A DNA stretch of 39,923 nt from QHXQ01 sp036389375 (GTDB lineage: Bacteria; Acidobacteriota; Blastocatellia; Pyrinomonadales; Pyrinomonadaceae). Of the stretch, positions 7,852-15,975 are shown piece after piece. Each line of letters opens with the position of its first letter. Position 1 is the stretch's first letter. A program made the translations under genes and the position numbers. The notes below the pieces were generated by a model. That model was given only the letters and a program-made list of their open reading frames with translations. It was not told the origin of the DNA and did no database searches. Location: positions 1 through 39,923 of the forward strand of contig DASVQA010000083.1 in assembly GCA_036389375.1 (NCBI GenBank). The letters are read 5' to 3'.

Positions 7852-9144
7852 ATGTCGCGTCGTAAGGCGGAAAAGCTGTTCGTTGAGCCGGAACCGACGG
7901 TGGTGGCCGAGCCGCTCGCCGGTGCGCCGCTGGCGGAGCGCATGCGCCCGCGCACGCTCGCGGAGTTTGTCGGGCAGCAACAACTCGTGGGCGAGGGGCG
8001 CGTGCTGCGCCGGCTGCTCGAAGGCAAGGGCACGCTCCCGTCGCTCATCCTTTGGGGTGCGCCGGGCACGGGCAAGACGACGCTCGCGCGGCTCGTCGCG
8101 CAACGCGACGATGCAGAGTTCATCCCACTCTCGGCCGTCTTCTCCGGCGTCAAAGACATGCGCGAGGCGATTGCGCGCGCGCGCGAGTTGCGCCGCACGG
8201 GCCGGCGCACAGTCCTCTTCATAGACGAGATTCACCGCTTCAACAAGGCGCAGCAGGACGCGCTGCTGCCGGCCGTCGAAGACGGCACGATCACCCTGAT
8301 CGGCGCGACGACCGAGAACCCCTCGTTCGAGGTTATCAGTGCCCTGCTCTCGCGCGCTCGCGTGCTCGTGCTCGAACCGCTCGGCGAACAGGAGATCACG
8401 ACGCTCCTGCGCCGTGCGCTGACGGACGCGGAACGCGGTCTGGCTAAGCTCCGCCCCGTCGTCTCCGATGAACTGCTCGCGCGCCTCTCACGCGCGGCCG
8501 GCGGCGATGCGCGCGTCGCGCTTGCGGCGCTCGAAGCGGCGGTGGACGCGACCGTGCCCACCGAAGATGGCGCGCGCCACGTCACGGATGAGACGGTCGC
8601 AGAGGCCATGGGGCGTGCGCGCTACGCCTACGACAAGGGCGGCGAGGAGCACTACAATCTCGCCTCCGCGCTCATCAAATCCCTACGCAACTCGGACGTG
8701 AACGCCGCGCTCTACTGGCTCGCGCGCCTTATCGAAGGCGGCGCAGACCCGGTCTTCATCGCGCGCCGGCTCTGCATACTCGCGTCGGAAGATGTCGGAT
8801 TGGCCGACCCGCAGGCGATTGTGCAGGCGGCGGCCGCCGCCGAGATCACGCGGCTCATCGGTCTGCCCGAAGCTCTCTATCCGTTGTCGCAGGCGACGAT
8901 CTATCTGGCCCGCGCGCCCAAGTCCAACGCCGTCAAACGCGCCTACATGGCGGCGGCCGAGGACGCACGCGAGACGGCGCGCGAACCCGTGCCGCTGCAT
9001 CTGCGCAACGCCATCACGCCGCTCATGCGCCGCGTCGGTTACGGCGGCGGCTATCGCTACGTACACGACGACCCGCAGGCGCAGGCGGAGATGGCGTGCC
9101 TGCCGGAGAAGCTGCGCGACCGCGAATATTTCAAGGGTGAATGA
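7852..9144 (+). CDS. rarA: Replication-associated recombination protein A (MgsA/RarA AAA+ ATPase)
   Basis: 430 residues from ATG 7852. An in-frame GTG at 7822 would add 10 residues, and neither start has a strong ribosome site. The diagnostic N-terminal segment PLAERMRPRTLAEFVGQQQL is followed by Walker A GAPGTGKTT (69-77), Walker B LFIDEIHRF (122-130), sensor 1 GATTENPSFEV, and the RarA-specific C-terminal helical tetramerisation region (GEEHYNLASALIKSLRNSD, then DVGLADP). RarA acts at stalled replication forks with SSB and resembles clamp-loader ATPases. Its stop is 6 bp before the next gene, so the two are probably one operon. Confidence 0.95.
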   Translation: MSRRKAEKLFVEPEPTVVAEPLAGAPLAERMRPRTLAEFVGQQQLVGEGRVLRRLLEGKGTLPSLILWGAPGTGKTTLARLVAQRDDAEFIPLSAVFSGVKDMREAIARARELRRTGRRTVLFIDEIHRFNKAQQDALLPAVEDGTITLIGATTENPSFEVISALLSRARVLVLEPLGEQEITTLLRRALTDAERGLAKLRPVVSDELLARLSRAAGGDARVALAALEAAVDATVPTEDGARHVTDETVAEAMGRARYAYDKGGEEHYNLASALIKSLRNSDVNAALYWLARLIEGGADPVFIARRLCILASEDVGLADPQAIVQAAAAAEITRLIGLPEALYPLSQATIYLARAPKSNAVKRAYMAAAEDARETAREPVPLHLRNAITPLMRRVGYGGGYRYVHDDPQAQAEMACLPEKLRDREYFKGE

Positions 9145-9150
9145 AAGACT

Positions 9151-9978
9151 GTGAGTCAGCACGAACACGACAAGGAATTGGCTTACCTGCACGATCTCTA
9201 CATCGCGCCGGACTGGGGCGAGCGGTTTGCGGAATTGGTTGACGAGCACGTTAAGCTGCCGAAAGAGGGGCGCGCGCTCTACGTCGCGGCCGGCACAGGC
9301 AGTCATGCGCTGGCGCTCAAGGAACGCGCGGGCGCGGACGTGACGCTCATCGGCGTGGACGAGAGCGAGGCGCGGCTTCAGCTTGCGCGCGCCAAGGCGG
9401 CGGCGGTGAAGTTAGGGGCCGAGACCGAGTTTCGCCTGACGCAGCTTGAGGCGCTCGATTTCGAGGACGACCAGTTCGATCTGGTCGTGGGCGATGCGTC
9501 GCTCGTCACGCCCGACCGGCTGCCGGAGATGCTGGCGGAGATGGTGCGCGTGGCCGCGCCTGGTGGTACGGTCGCGTTAAATTTGCCGACCGCGTCCAGC
9601 TTCGGCGAGTTCTTCTCGATCTACTGGGAGGCGCTCGGCAACGCCGGGCTGCTCGACGAAGCGTCGCTCGTCGAACATCTGATCACGGAGTTGCCGACCA
9701 TCACGGACGTTGAGCGCTTGGCCACGCGTGAAGGGTTGGACGAAGTGCAGTCGTGGATGCAGATCGAGGAGTTCGACTACGCGTCGGGCACGGAGTTTCT
9801 AAACGCGCCGCTGGTCAAAGAGTTCCTGCTGCGCAACTGGCTCGAACCGCTCGCGGACGAAGACGAGCACGCCCGTGTGCTCGCCGCCATCACGGAGATC
9901 ATTGACGAGGAACGCCACGAGGGCGAATTCTCGCTCTCGATCAAGGCGACGCTCGTGGTCGGGCAGAAAGTTCGCTAA
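9151..9978 (+). CDS. Class I SAM-dependent methyltransferase, substrate unknown
   Basis: 275 residues starting at GTG 9151, 6 bp after rarA. Motif I, ALYVAAGTGSHAL (42-54), is the glycine-rich SAM-binding loop of a Rossmann methyltransferase. An acidic residue (VDESEARL) ends the second strand, and FDLVVGDASLV is motif II/post-II. The family's usual substrates (small molecules, quinones or proteins) cannot be told apart from this sequence. The last 80 residues are a helical acidic extension. Close linkage to rarA suggests co-expression but does not reveal a substrate. Confidence 0.85.
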   Translation: MSQHEHDKELAYLHDLYIAPDWGERFAELVDEHVKLPKEGRALYVAAGTGSHALALKERAGADVTLIGVDESEARLQLARAKAAAVKLGAETEFRLTQLEALDFEDDQFDLVVGDASLVTPDRLPEMLAEMVRVAAPGGTVALNLPTASSFGEFFSIYWEALGNAGLLDEASLVEHLITELPTITDVERLATREGLDEVQSWMQIEEFDYASGTEFLNAPLVKEFLLRNWLEPLADEDEHARVLAAITEIIDEERHEGEFSLSIKATLVVGQKVR

Positions 9979-10101
9979 AGGGTTGATTAACATCGCGCCA
10001 AGTATGGAACTTTGTGCCGATTACGCGTATTCTTTCGTTACCCCTGATATGTTTTCGCGCCCCGCTTAGCCGGCTCGTTCGGCGTGACGACAAGGAGAAA
10101 G

Positions 10102-11091
10102 ATGATGCTCTCAAGCAAACGCGCTATCGTAATCGTGCTCGCACTGCTGTTCTTGACGGGTTTAGCCGTGGCGCAGAAGAAGCGGCGCATCGTGCAGGCT
10201 GCGCCCACGCCGCCGTCGCTGAACCTGTCGTCTGACGCCTCGGCGGTGACGCTCTGCGCGCGCGACCAGACGCAGGCCTCGCCCCGCATCCACCTGAACG
10301 CCAACGCCAGTTCGGCCGACGGGTTGCCCATTCGCTACACCTGGAAGACGACCGGCGGGCAGATCGTCGGCGGTGGCGCAAACCCGGAGTGGGACTTGTC
10401 CGGCGCTGCGCCCGGCACTTACATCGCATCCGTTGACGTGACCACAGGCGACGCGCGCTGCACGGCCTTTGCCAGCATCCCGGTCGCCGTCATTGAATGC
10501 CCGCCACTGCGCGAGGTCTGCCCGAACATCTCGATCAGTTGTCCCGACGCCGTCACGATGGGCACGCCGCTCACCTTCACGGCAGACGTAAACGGCGGCA
10601 CGCTCGGCGCGCAAGCCCTGTATAACTGGACAATTTCGACCGGCACGATCACGGCCGGACAGGGGACGCCCTCCATCACCGTCGCCACCACAGGTCTCGG
10701 CGGGCAGGACGTGCGCGCCACGCTGACCGTCAACGGCTACGGCGGCCTCAACTGCACCGCCTCTTGCGCGACGCCCGTGCAGGCCGAACGCGTGCGCCCG
10801 CGCCAGTTCGACGAGTTTGGCGAGATCGCACGCGACGACGAGAAGGCGCGGCTCGACGTTTTTGCTTCCGAGTTGCAGAACGATCCGCGCGCCAACGGCT
10901 ACATTCTCGTCTGGGGCGGCAAGGTGGGCGCAGCCTCTAAGCGCGGCATGGAGGACAAGGCTTATCTCGTCAACCTGCGCGGCCTCGAAGCGAGCCGCAT
11001 CGTGACCATGACGGGCAGAAGCGGCGGCCCCTTAAGGGTGCAGTTCTGGCTCGTTCCCGCCGGTGCGGAACCGCCGACGCTGCCGTTTTAG
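10102..11091 (+). CDS. Secreted protein with Ig/PKD-like domains and an OmpA-like C-terminal region
   Basis: 329 residues. AAGGAG (10092-10097) stands 4 nt before ATG 10102 and 7 nt before ATG 10105, and either may be the start. A signal peptide (IVIVLALLFLTGLAVAQ) is followed by the basic KKRR. Two beta-sandwich repeats of PKD type occupy about residues 40-130 and 140-225, each with paired cysteines that could form disulphides. The last 95 residues (FDEFGEIARDDEKARLDVFA, then NLRGLEASRIVTM and ending in FWLVPAGAEPP) look like a diverged OmpA-type peptidoglycan-association domain. I associate this combination with acidobacterial envelope proteins. It is probably periplasmic or cell-wall-bound. 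The gene ends at a strong terminator. Confidence 0.82.
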   Translation: MMLSSKRAIVIVLALLFLTGLAVAQKKRRIVQAAPTPPSLNLSSDASAVTLCARDQTQASPRIHLNANASSADGLPIRYTWKTTGGQIVGGGANPEWDLSGAAPGTYIASVDVTTGDARCTAFASIPVAVIECPPLREVCPNISISCPDAVTMGTPLTFTADVNGGTLGAQALYNWTISTGTITAGQGTPSITVATTGLGGQDVRATLTVNGYGGLNCTASCATPVQAERVRPRQFDEFGEIARDDEKARLDVFASELQNDPRANGYILVWGGKVGAASKRGMEDKAYLVNLRGLEASRIVTMTGRSGGPLRVQFWLVPAGAEPPTLPF

Positions 11092-11156
11092 GCTGCCCGG
11101 CCGGCTGAAGAGATAACGCGGCGGCCCGACGACAAGGCTGCCAATCGAACACGCTA

Positions 11157-11189
11157 AAGGCGGCGCGAGCCTCAAACTCGCGCCGCCTT
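11157..11189. terminator. Bidirectional terminator between convergent genes
   Basis: A perfect 13-bp GC-rich stem (11157-11169 with 11177-11189) has a 7-nt loop, CCTCAAA. It is preceded by AAA and followed by TTCATGTTTGTT on the plus strand. It sits between the OmpA-like gene (plus) and tatA (minus). Confidence 0.88.
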
Positions 11190-11209
11190 CATGTTTGTTA
11201 GTTGAAGCC

Positions 11210-11542
11210 TTACGAACGCGGATTCTCTACGTCTGCGCGTTGGCGGGCGGCGCGGCGGCGTGCCTCCTCGAACAATGCCTCGTCGTCAATCGCGCTCAAC
11301 TCGCCGTGCCCGCCGCTTGCCTCGCCCCGCACTGCGTCGCCGCGACTCAACTGCGGCCGACGCTGCGCCTCCGCTTCGGCTTCCGCCTCGTCTATCCCCT
11401 CCCGGAACGCGCGCTTGCTCTGCCCCAGCGATTTCGCCAACTGCGGCAGGCGGCTTGCGCCAAACAACAGGAAGACGATCAATAGGATGACGAGCAACTC
11501 CGGCGTGCCTAAGCCGCCGATGGCTAATATCGTTTCATGCAT
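11210..11542 (-). CDS. tatA: Twin-arginine translocase subunit TatA/TatE-type
   Basis: 110 residues from ATG 11542, with GAAGG 6-7 nt upstream. The layout is classical: a short periplasmic N-terminus, one transmembrane helix (about residues 12-28, TPELLVILLIVFLLFG), the hinge FGASRLPQLAKSLGQSKRAFREGI forming the amphipathic helix, and a long acidic/Gln-rich cytoplasmic tail. TatA forms the pore through which folded twin-arginine substrates pass the inner membrane. TatB differs by a Glu at the helix start and a longer amphipathic region, so TatA/E is favoured. No tatC is in the window. Confidence 0.9.
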   Translation of the reverse strand: MHETILAIGGLGTPELLVILLIVFLLFGASRLPQLAKSLGQSKRAFREGIDEAEAEAEAQRRPQLSRGDAVRGEASGGHGELSAIDDEALFEEARRRAARQRADVENPRS

Positions 11543-11587
11543 TAGCAACCTTCTTTCGCCGCGCCCGCAAAGTGTTGCGTGCCGGCC

Positions 11588-12121
11588 TTAATCTTCAGCT
11601 TCGCCGTCGGATTCAAAGAATAGATACTTGCGCCATGTTTCATCCGCGCGCCCCAGATAACGCATGATCTGGCGGTTGACGTGCAGCGAGAAGCCACGCG
11701 GGCGGCGGATCAGGTGCATGCCCGCCTCTTCCGGCGTGCGGCTGCCCTTGCGATGGTTGCAGCGTTTACAGCACGCGACCAGATTATCCCACGTCGATTC
11801 GCCGCCGCGCGAACGCGGGTGGACGTGGTCGAGCGTCAACTCCGAGGGCGGCAACTGCTTGCCACAATACTGGCACGACGAATGGTCGCGCAGCAGGATG
11901 TTTTTACGCGAGAGCGAGCGGTGCTTGAACGGGATGTGTATGTATTCGGTCAAGCGTATGACCGACGGCGCATGCATCGTCACCTTGGCGGAGCGGAGCA
12001 TGTGCCCGTTATGCTCCTCCATGCGCGCCACACCTTTGAAGATGAGCACCACCGCGCGCCGCTCATTGCACACGTTGATTGGCTCAAAAGAGGCATTCAG
12101 GACTAAGACACGTCCGGTCAT
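11588..12121 (-). CDS. HNH endonuclease family protein
   Basis: 177 residues from ATG 12121. The frame runs further upstream, but those residues come from repeat DNA and MTGRVLVLNASFEPINV is the family's usual start. The zinc ribbon is formed by C83, C86, C118 and C121. The HNH core is LDHVHPRSRGG (D98, H99), N113 and N122/H123, with the family signature KGSRTPEEA. These stand-alone HNH proteins are widespread and are probably DNA nucleases, but their biological role is not established. The upstream spacer holds a heptamer repeat element. No methylase partner is adjacent, so a restriction system is not supported. Confidence 0.88.
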   Translation of the reverse strand: MTGRVLVLNASFEPINVCNERRAVVLIFKGVARMEEHNGHMLRSAKVTMHAPSVIRLTEYIHIPFKHRSLSRKNILLRDHSSCQYCGKQLPPSELTLDHVHPRSRGGESTWDNLVACCKRCNHRKGSRTPEEAGMHLIRRPRGFSLHVNRQIMRYLGRADETWRKYLFFESDGEAED

Positions 12122-12140
12122 CTTGCGACTAAATACTACA

Positions 12141-12243
12141 GGCACGAGTGGCGAGTGACAAGTGGTCAAGACAGTGACAAGTGCCAAGTGCCGAGTGAAA
12201 GACTTCTACCCTGCCGGGCACTCGTCACTTGTCGCTCGCACTG
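12141..12243. repeat. Heptamer array element, GTGACAA type (between pip and HNH genes)
   Basis: On the plus strand units such as GTGGCGA, GTGACAA, GTGACAA, GTGCCAA and GTGCCGA run in 7-bp register through 12147-12197, with one break. An inverted array (CACTCGT, CACTTGT, CGCTCGC) lies at about 12219-12243. The inverted half extends into the pip gene and supplies its last residues and TGA stop (12225-12227). Confidence 0.8.
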
Positions 12244-13184
12244 CTTTTAAATCTTTCGGTTGCCGCGACGAGTGCGCTGCGTATGCCGGGTTCGAGCGCG
12301 GAGTGGCCGGCGTCGGGGATAACCTGAAAGTCAGCCTCCGGCCAAGCGCGGTGCAAGTCCCACGCGCTCATCAGCGGGCAGACCACGTCGTAGCGTCCCT
12401 GCACGATGACGGCGGGGATATGGCGGATCGCGCCGACGTGTTCGATCAGCCAGTTGTCCGTCTCGAAAAAGGCGTTGTTGATGAAGTAGTGACACTCAAT
12501 GCGCGCGAAGGCGACGGCAAATTCGTCTTCGGCGTAATGCTCGATGAAAGACTGGTCGGGGAAAAGCTTCGACGTGCTGCCCTCCCAGACGCTCCACGCG
12601 CGCGCGGCTTCGAGCCGCACGGCCGCATCCTCGCTCGTCAGCCGACGATGATAAGCGCCTACCAGATCGCCGCGCTCGCCGGGCGGAATCGCGGCCAAAT
12701 ATTGCTCCCACACGTCAGGATAGATGGCGCTCGCGCCCTCCTGATAGAACCAACTGATCTCTTTCGGCCGGCACAGAAAGATGCCACGCAACACGAGCGA
12801 GCGCACGCGCGCCGGATGCGTCTCGGCGTAAGCGAGCGCCAGCGTGCTGCCCCACGATCCGCCGAACACGTGCCAGCTTTCAATCCCTAGATGCTCGCGC
12901 AGCCGTTCGATGTCGGCCACCAGATGCCACGTCGTATTCTCTTCCAGACTTGCGTGTGGTGTGCTGCGCCCCGACCCGCGTTGATCGAAGAGGACGATGC
13001 GATAAGCCTCCGGGTCGAAGAAGCGGCGATAATCGGGCGACGTGCCGCCGCCGGGGCCGCCGTGCAGAAAGACGACCGGCTGCCCCTGCGGATTGCCGCT
13101 CTGCTCATAGTACAGCGTGTGTACCGGCGAGACCGGCAGCATGCCTTCGTCGTAAGGTTCAAGCGACGGATACAAGTCTCTCAT
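12225..13184 (-). CDS. pip: Prolyl aminopeptidase (alpha/beta hydrolase, peptidase family S33)
   Basis: 319 residues, matching the usual 310-320. The oxyanion-hole motif HGGPGGG begins at residue 41. The nucleophile elbow GGSWGS has Ser110, and the likely acid and base are D266 (VQGRYD) and H294 (DAGHS). FDQRGSGRSTPHA is the family signature. The enzyme releases N-terminal proline from peptides in the cytoplasm. The last residues (SASDK and the stop) are encoded by one arm of a heptamer repeat element, so the native C-terminus may have been replaced. The leader contains four AGATGNC heptamers. The ribosome site before ATG 13184 is weak. Confidence 0.95.
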   Translation of the reverse strand: MRDLYPSLEPYDEGMLPVSPVHTLYYEQSGNPQGQPVVFLHGGPGGGTSPDYRRFFDPEAYRIVLFDQRGSGRSTPHASLEENTTWHLVADIERLREHLGIESWHVFGGSWGSTLALAYAETHPARVRSLVLRGIFLCRPKEISWFYQEGASAIYPDVWEQYLAAIPPGERGDLVGAYHRRLTSEDAAVRLEAARAWSVWEGSTSKLFPDQSFIEHYAEDEFAVAFARIECHYFINNAFFETDNWLIEHVGAIRHIPAVIVQGRYDVVCPLMSAWDLHRAWPEADFQVIPDAGHSALEPGIRSALVAATERFKSSASDK

Positions 13185-13197
13185 AAGCTCATCATAC

Positions 13198-13225
13198 AGA
13201 TGTCAGATGGCAGATGCCAGATGCG
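13198..13225. repeat. Heptamer tandem repeat (AGATGNC, 4 units) in the pip leader
   Basis: AGATGTC, AGATGGC, AGATGCC and AGATGCG run in perfect 7-bp register in the 69-bp spacer between comF and pip. No inverted counterpart is visible, so it looks like a half-element of the type found elsewhere in the window. Confidence 0.7.
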
Positions 13226-13253
13226 GGTTTTGCCTAACGACTGCCCTCGTGCT

Positions 13254-14000
13254 TTATGCCCGCGCGACGGTGAGGACGAACACTTCCGCCGCGCCCGCCT
13301 CTTTGAGCGCGTGGGCGCAGGCGGCGACGGTCGCGCCGGTCGTGAACACGTCATCGAGCAGCAGCACGCGTTCACCTGCGACGAGGCGTGGGCGCGCAAC
13401 GTGGAAGGCGGACGCAACCGTCTCGCGCCGTGCGCGCGCGTCCATGCCGGCGCGGTGCTGCGCGGTGTGCGTGGTGCGGACGAGGCTGCGCGTATCAAGC
13501 GGCAGACGCGTGCGCCGGGCCAGCGCATGCGCGAGCACCGCCGCCTGATTGAAGCCGCGCTCGCGTTCGCGCTCAGGATGGAGCGGCACAGGGACGATGC
13601 GCGTTGTGGCCGCGAGCGGGGCGCGTTGTTGCGTGGCAACCAACAGTTGCGCGAGTCGCGCGCCGACGTGCGGCGCACGCTTTAGCGTCAGCACCGCCGC
13701 CCGCAACGCGCCCTCGTAAGCGCCGATTGCGCGCGCCGCCGTGTAAGCTTCGCCCACGCAACGCCGGCAGCACACCGTCTCGCGTTGCACGGCCGGCACG
13801 TCAACCGCCGCCCGCGCGCCGCACTTCCAGCAACAGGTCTCCGCGCCTGTGTAGATGCGCGTTGCGCGCCAACACGCCGCGCACGCGGGCGCGTCCGCGC
13901 TCTGTTCGACGTGCGCCGCGCCGCACGCCGCGCAGGCCAGCGGATAGACGAGCGCGAGCGTCGCGTCGTAGAGCGTCTCGAACGGGGGCGGAAGTTTCAT
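13254..14000 (-). CDS. comF: ComF family protein (phosphoribosyltransferase-like)
   Basis: 248 residues from ATG 14000 (a TTG at 14018 is possible; no ribosome site for either). The N-terminal half is a cysteine-rich zinc region with repeated CxxC pairs (CAAC, CAAC, CCWKC, CCRRC). The C-terminal half is a type I phosphoribosyltransferase fold with RGFNQA (148-153) and the PRPP-binding loop VLLLDDVFTTGAT (212-224). In naturally competent bacteria ComF is needed for DNA uptake. Many non-competent bacteria carry it too, and no other competence gene is nearby. It stands alone after the terminator of the DksA-like gene. Confidence 0.9.
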   Translation of the reverse strand: MKLPPPFETLYDATLALVYPLACAACGAAHVEQSADAPACAACWRATRIYTGAETCCWKCGARAAVDVPAVQRETVCCRRCVGEAYTAARAIGAYEGALRAAVLTLKRAPHVGARLAQLLVATQQRAPLAATTRIVPVPLHPERERERGFNQAAVLAHALARRTRLPLDTRSLVRTTHTAQHRAGMDARARRETVASAFHVARPRLVAGERVLLLDDVFTTGATVAACAHALKEAGAAEVFVLTVARA

Positions 14001-14042
14001 CGAAATTAAGCCAGACAAGGCTCGCCGCCAGCATACACGAAA

Positions 14043-14081
14043 AGAGCCTCCGGTCTCGAACCATTCGAGACCGGAGGCTCT
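14043..14081 (-). terminator. Rho-independent terminator of the DksA-like gene
   Basis: A perfect 18-bp stem (14043-14060 with 14064-14081) has a 3-nt loop. On the minus strand it is followed by TTTTCGTG. It lies 47 bp after the stop of the DksA-like gene and before comF. Confidence 0.92.
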
Positions 14082-14127
14082 CTATATCACTTGCGCCGGC
14101 AGAAGTTTGATTGCCTGAAGTTAAGTT

Positions 14128-14496
14128 CTATTCTTCGTCTTCATTGAGCAGACCGCGCTCCTGCAAGTCCTGACACTTGAGACAGTAGCGCGCCCAAGGG
14201 ACGGCTTCCAGCCGTTTCTCCAAGACCGGCTCACCACAATTGATGCACTCGCCATACTCGCCCGCTTCGATGCGACGCAACGACTCGTCGATCAACTCAA
14301 GCAGCCGCCGGTCGTTCGCCGACATGGAGATCAGCAACTCTTTGGTGTAAGCGTTCGCGGCCATGTCGGCCGGGTCTTGCGTCGCTTCGAGGTCGCGCTC
14401 GCGGCTCGACATCTCGGCTTCTGTGACTTGCCGAAACAAGCCCTCGCGCCGGCCGAGTAAGCGGTCGCGATAGGTCTTCTGTTTTCTTTTATCCAT
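14128..14496 (-). CDS. TraR/DksA family zinc-finger transcription factor
   Basis: 122 residues from ATG 14496, supported by AGGAGA just upstream. The longer frame to 14634 overlaps rlmH and lacks a ribosome site. An N-terminal coiled coil (residues 1-75) carries acidic residues (DPADMA at 41-46) at its tip, as DksA needs for action in the RNA polymerase secondary channel. The C4 zinc finger uses C84, C87, C105 and C108. DksA-type proteins tune rRNA and ribosomal promoters with ppGpp. That is notable beside ribosome-linked genes, though this copy could be a general stress paralogue. It has its own strong terminator. Confidence 0.9.
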   Translation of the reverse strand: MDKRKQKTYRDRLLGRREGLFRQVTEAEMSSRERDLEATQDPADMAANAYTKELLISMSANDRRLLELIDESLRRIEAGEYGECINCGEPVLEKRLEAVPWARYCLKCQDLQERGLLNEDEE

Positions 14497-14578
14497 CTTC
14501 TCTCCTGCTCTGATAACCCTACTTGTTCTAAACCCGACCAACGCGCCGGCCATGGTGGCGGGAGATGTATGCGTCGGT

Positions 14579-15040
14579 TCACTTCTGGTACGGCAACCCG
14601 CGCGTGATCGTGTAGGCCCGATAAAGCTGTTCAACCAGCAGGACGCGCGCCAACTCGTGCGTCAGCGTCAGCCGCGAGAGTGACCAACGCACGTCCGCCC
14701 GCGTCTGCACCTCGTCTGCGACGCCCAAGTGCCCGCCGACGACGAATGCCACCTCTTTTAAGCCGCGCGTCTGCCAGCCTTCAAGCTCCGCGGCCAACTC
14801 CGGCGAACTCCATTGCCGCCCCGCCACGTCGAGCAGCACAGTCAAAGCATCTGGTCGCAGCGCATCGGCGATCCGCCGCCCCTCTTCCGCCAGCACCGTC
14901 CGCTCGGCGCGGCTTGCGCTCTCGCGCAGTTCCACAACTTCACAGCGAACGAAGCGCGCGAGCCGCGCCGTGTAATCAGTTACGAGTGCGCGTACATGCT
15001 CGTTCCGCGTCTTGCCGATCCAGATGAGCCGCAGCCTCAA
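14579..15040 (-). CDS. rlmH: 23S rRNA (pseudouridine1915-N3)-methyltransferase RlmH
   Basis: 153 residues, close to the family's 155. SPOUT-fold landmarks are present: the strand and loop FVVGGHLGVADEV, the knot segment LSRLTLTHELARVLLVEQLYRAY, and the C-terminal GLPYQK. RlmH methylates a pseudouridine in helix 69 of 23S rRNA on assembled 70S ribosomes. It begins 4 bp after the sigma-54-type regulator gene, and its usual partner rsfS lies one gene upstream, so the rsfS-rlmH pair is interrupted here. Confidence 0.96.
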   Translation of the reverse strand: MRLRLIWIGKTRNEHVRALVTDYTARLARFVRCEVVELRESASRAERTVLAEEGRRIADALRPDALTVLLDVAGRQWSSPELAAELEGWQTRGLKEVAFVVGGHLGVADEVQTRADVRWSLSRLTLTHELARVLLVEQLYRAYTITRGLPYQK

Positions 15041-15044
15041 TCGC

Positions 15045-15974
15045 TCACCCTTTCAGCCCGTAGCGCGCGATCTTCTCGTACAGATTCTTGCGGCTGATGC
15101 CTAACGTGCGAGCCGCCGCCGACTTGTTGCCGCGCGCGGCCGTCAGCGTCTCACCAATGTACTCTGCTTCCAACTCCGCGAGCGTCGGCGGGCGCGTGCG
15201 CCGTTCGGCGAGCACGGCGGCAGCGCGCAGAGACGACGGTAAATCCGCCGCCGCGACTACCTCGCTCTCGCCCACGATCACGGCCCGTTCTAAGACGTGC
15301 GCGAGTTCCCGAACGTTGCCGGGCCATTCGTAGCCGGCGAGCAGACGGAGCGCGTCCGCGTCGAGCCGGCGCGCGCGTCGCCCGTGCTTGGTAGCATAGG
15401 TTTTCAAAAAATGGCGGGCCAGCACGCCTACGTCTTCCGGTCGCGCCCTGAGCGGCGGCACGTTTATCTGTACAACGTTCAACCGGTAGAACAGGTCAGG
15501 GCGAAAGGCTTTACGCCGCACCGCCTCTTCGAGATTGACGTTGGTGAGCGCCAAGAGCCGCGCATCCACGCGCACGGTGCGCCGCCCGCCCAGCCGCTCG
15601 AATTCGCGGCGCTCGATGACGCGCAGGAGTTTCGCCTGCGCTTCGGTCGAAAGATGCGCGATCTCGTCGAGCACGAGCGTGCCGTGCTGCGCGGCTTCCA
15701 ACCGCCCCGGCTTCGCCTGCGTCGCGCCCGTGAACGCCCCGCGCTCGTAGCCAAAGAGTTCCGCTTCCAGCAGTTCGCTCGGCAGCGCCGCGCAATCGAT
15801 CTTGACGTAGGCGTGCGCCGCACGCGGCGACTGTTGATGGATGTAGCGCGCCAGCGCGTCTTTGCCCGCGCCCGACTCGCCGGTGATGAGCACGTTCGCG
15901 TTCGTCGTGGCGACGCGACCCGCGAGCCGCAACGCCTCGCGCATCGCCGCCGATTGCGCGACCAGTTCGTTCAC
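15045..15974 (-). CDS. Sigma-54-type AAA+ transcriptional activator without receiver domain
   Basis: 309 residues from GTG 15974, two bases after the rsfS stop, with GGGAAG upstream. The AAA+ domain begins at the very N-terminus: Walker A GESGAGKD (32-39), the sigma-54 contact loop GAFTGA (79-84), and Walker B VLDEI (101-105). A Fis-type helix-turn-helix ends the protein (GNKSAAARTLGISRKNLYEK, about 285-304). It contains no receiver, GAF or PAS domain, so it may act constitutively or through a partner. The intact GAFTGA favours true sigma-54 activation. It lies inside a ribosome-function operon, and its targets are unknown. Confidence 0.93.
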   Translation of the reverse strand: MNELVAQSAAMREALRLAGRVATTNANVLITGESGAGKDALARYIHQQSPRAAHAYVKIDCAALPSELLEAELFGYERGAFTGATQAKPGRLEAAQHGTLVLDEIAHLSTEAQAKLLRVIERREFERLGGRRTVRVDARLLALTNVNLEEAVRRKAFRPDLFYRLNVVQINVPPLRARPEDVGVLARHFLKTYATKHGRRARRLDADALRLLAGYEWPGNVRELAHVLERAVIVGESEVVAAADLPSSLRAAAVLAERRTRPPTLAELEAEYIGETLTAARGNKSAAARTLGISRKNLYEKIARYGLKG

Positions 15975-15975
15975 A

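Noticed and set aside
14497..14634. Longer DksA-like protein starting at 14634
   Set aside because: The added residues overlap rlmH and lack a ribosome site, while AGGAGA precedes ATG 14496.
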